6,799 nucleotides of DNA from Akkermansiaceae bacterium. GTDB taxonomy: Bacteria; Verrucomicrobiota; Verrucomicrobiia; Verrucomicrobiales; Akkermansiaceae. The notes beneath the pieces were generated by a model. It did no database searches and had not been told where the DNA came from. It saw only the letters and a program-made list of their open reading frames with translations. The stretch covers positions 1 through 6,799 of the forward strand of contig JARFPV010000625.1 of assembly GCA_029288115.1 (NCBI GenBank). The letters are read 5' to 3'. Of the stretch, positions 6,288 to 6,799 are shown piece by piece. Made by a program: the position numbers and the translations under genes. Within the stretch, counting starts at the first letter, position 1, and the number at the start of each line of letters is the position of its first letter.

Positions 6288-6305
6288 TTGTGAAAAATTT
6301 CACAA
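6288..6305. promoter_or_regulatory. Perfect CRP/FNR-family-like palindrome
   Basis: TTGTGAAAAATTTCACAA is an 8-bp perfect inverted repeat with a 2-base centre. It contains TGTGA (6289-6293), six bases, then TCACA (6300-6304), identical to the E. coli CRP half-site pattern. FNR-type sites (TTGAT-N4-ATCAA) are related but match less well. It is centred about 60 bases before the nuoD start and about 90 before the cytochrome start, so it could control either or both. Binding by a CRP/FNR-family protein is inferred from the pattern. Confidence 0.6.
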
Positions 6306-6356
6306 AGTCCTTGCTCATCAAGGCGAGTTACGGCACGTAAGCGGTGGCGTAATCCC

Positions 6357-6750
6357 ATGAACAAGACTGAATACCAGGCACCTGACACCGCAGCTAAGGC
6401 CCAAAACGCTCTTGATGAAGAATACCAGGCCGAAGCCGAGGACATTCTCGGCGAAAAAATGGTGCTCAACATGGGCCCATCCCACCCTGCTACGCATGGA
6501 GTTTTACGCCTTGTGTTAGAACTTGATGGTGAAGTTGTGACTCAATGTGATCCGGACGTCGGCTTCTTGCATCGCGGCGACGAAAAAATCGCGGAGAACA
6601 TGCACTACAACCAGTTTGTGCCATACACGGATCGACTCGACTACCTGGCACCTCTGGCTAACAACGTGGCATACGCCTGTGCCGTTGAAAAGCTCATGGG
6701 CTGGGAATTGCCACCTCGCGGGCAAGCCATTCGTGTCCTATGCTGTGAAC
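6357..6750 (+). CDS. nuoD: NADH-quinone oxidoreductase subunit D (NuoD), N-terminal part cut off by adapter
   Basis: NuoD is the 49-kDa subunit of respiratory complex I; with NuoB it forms the quinone pocket on the cytoplasmic side of the inner membrane. The first 131 residues are present (the family usually has about 400). Motifs: [15 protein letters not shown] (38-52), [15 protein letters not shown] (66-80), [13 protein letters not shown] (84-96) and [11 protein letters not shown] (121-131). His47 and Tyr96 are 49 residues apart, as are the quinone-contacting His38 and Tyr87 of the Thermus subunit. The ATG at 6357 adds a charged leader before the conserved core; Met35 is an alternative start. 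Base 6750 is the first base of the next codon (family Leu, CTN); everything after it is adapter, so the apparent continuation [10 protein letters not shown] is an artefact. No nuoA, B or C lies upstream, so nuoD may head its own transcript. Confidence 0.95.
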
Positions 6751-6799
6751 CTGTCTCTTATACACATCTGACGCTGCCGACGAACACCGTGACGTGGGG
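6751..6799. other. Untrimmed Illumina Nextera adapter (not genomic)
   Basis: Bases 6751-6783 match, without mismatch, the reverse complement of the Nextera Read 1 transposase adapter: the 19-bp Tn5 mosaic end CTGTCTCTTATACACATCT followed by GACGCTGCCGACGA. The last 16 bases (ACACCGTGACGTGGGG) lie where the i5 index and the P5-side adapter are expected. They could be an index followed by degraded, G-rich read end, which is inference. The segment breaks the conserved NuoD sequence exactly at 6750/6751. Confidence 0.97.

Noticed and set aside
6208..6321. Longer cytochrome frame starting at TTG 6321
   Set aside because: It would bury the lipoprotein signal peptide inside the protein and ignore the strong AAGGAG before the ATG at 6207.
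6751..6769. Natural Tn5/IS50-like transposon end
   Set aside because: The 19-bp mosaic end is followed by the synthetic Nextera Read 1 sequence, so it is library adapter, not a mobile element.

Overview
The window reads as ordinary chromosomal DNA of a Gram-negative bacterium, most likely a member of the Verrucomicrobiota. That placement is inferred from the mix of proteins: a secreted EF-hand protein, a membrane protein with Trp/Ala-rich repeats, a YlbF-family protein with a cysteine-rich tail, an AsmA-like envelope protein and a bacterial complex I. Most start codons lack a clear Shine-Dalgarno sequence. No phage, insertion sequence, CRISPR, tRNA or rRNA was seen. No gap between genes exceeds about 180 bases.

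Layout from left to right: (1) the N-terminal part of a highly charged protein of unknown function, minus strand, running off the left edge; (2) a secreted six-EF-hand protein, minus; (3) metF, methylenetetrahydrofolate reductase, plus, divergent from 2; (4) a single-pass membrane protein with AsmA-like character, minus, whose stop codon overlaps that of metF; (5) a YlbF-family protein ending in a CC-GGG-CGC cluster, minus, upstream of 4 and probably co-transcribed with it; (6) a membrane-anchored or secreted protein built of about nine ~31-residue repeats, plus, divergent from 5; (7) a small c-type cytochrome lipoprotein, minus, converging on 6 over a shared hairpin; (8) the first 131 codons of nuoD (complex I), plus, divergent from 7.

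The genes do not form one pathway. metF serves one-carbon and methionine metabolism, and the YlbF protein may act in RNA processing by analogy with Bacillus. The cytochrome and nuoD are both respiratory and share a 149-bp divergent intergenic region. That region holds a perfect TGTGA-N6-TCACA palindrome, the pattern bound by CRP/FNR-type regulators, so the two may be co-regulated.

The last 49 bases are not genomic. From base 6751 the sequence is the reverse complement of the Illumina Nextera Read 1 transposase adapter, so nuoD is truncated by untrimmed adapter. I found no convincing previously undescribed multi-gene system. The best biological leads are the CRP-like site, the cysteine-tailed YlbF protein and the repeat protein.
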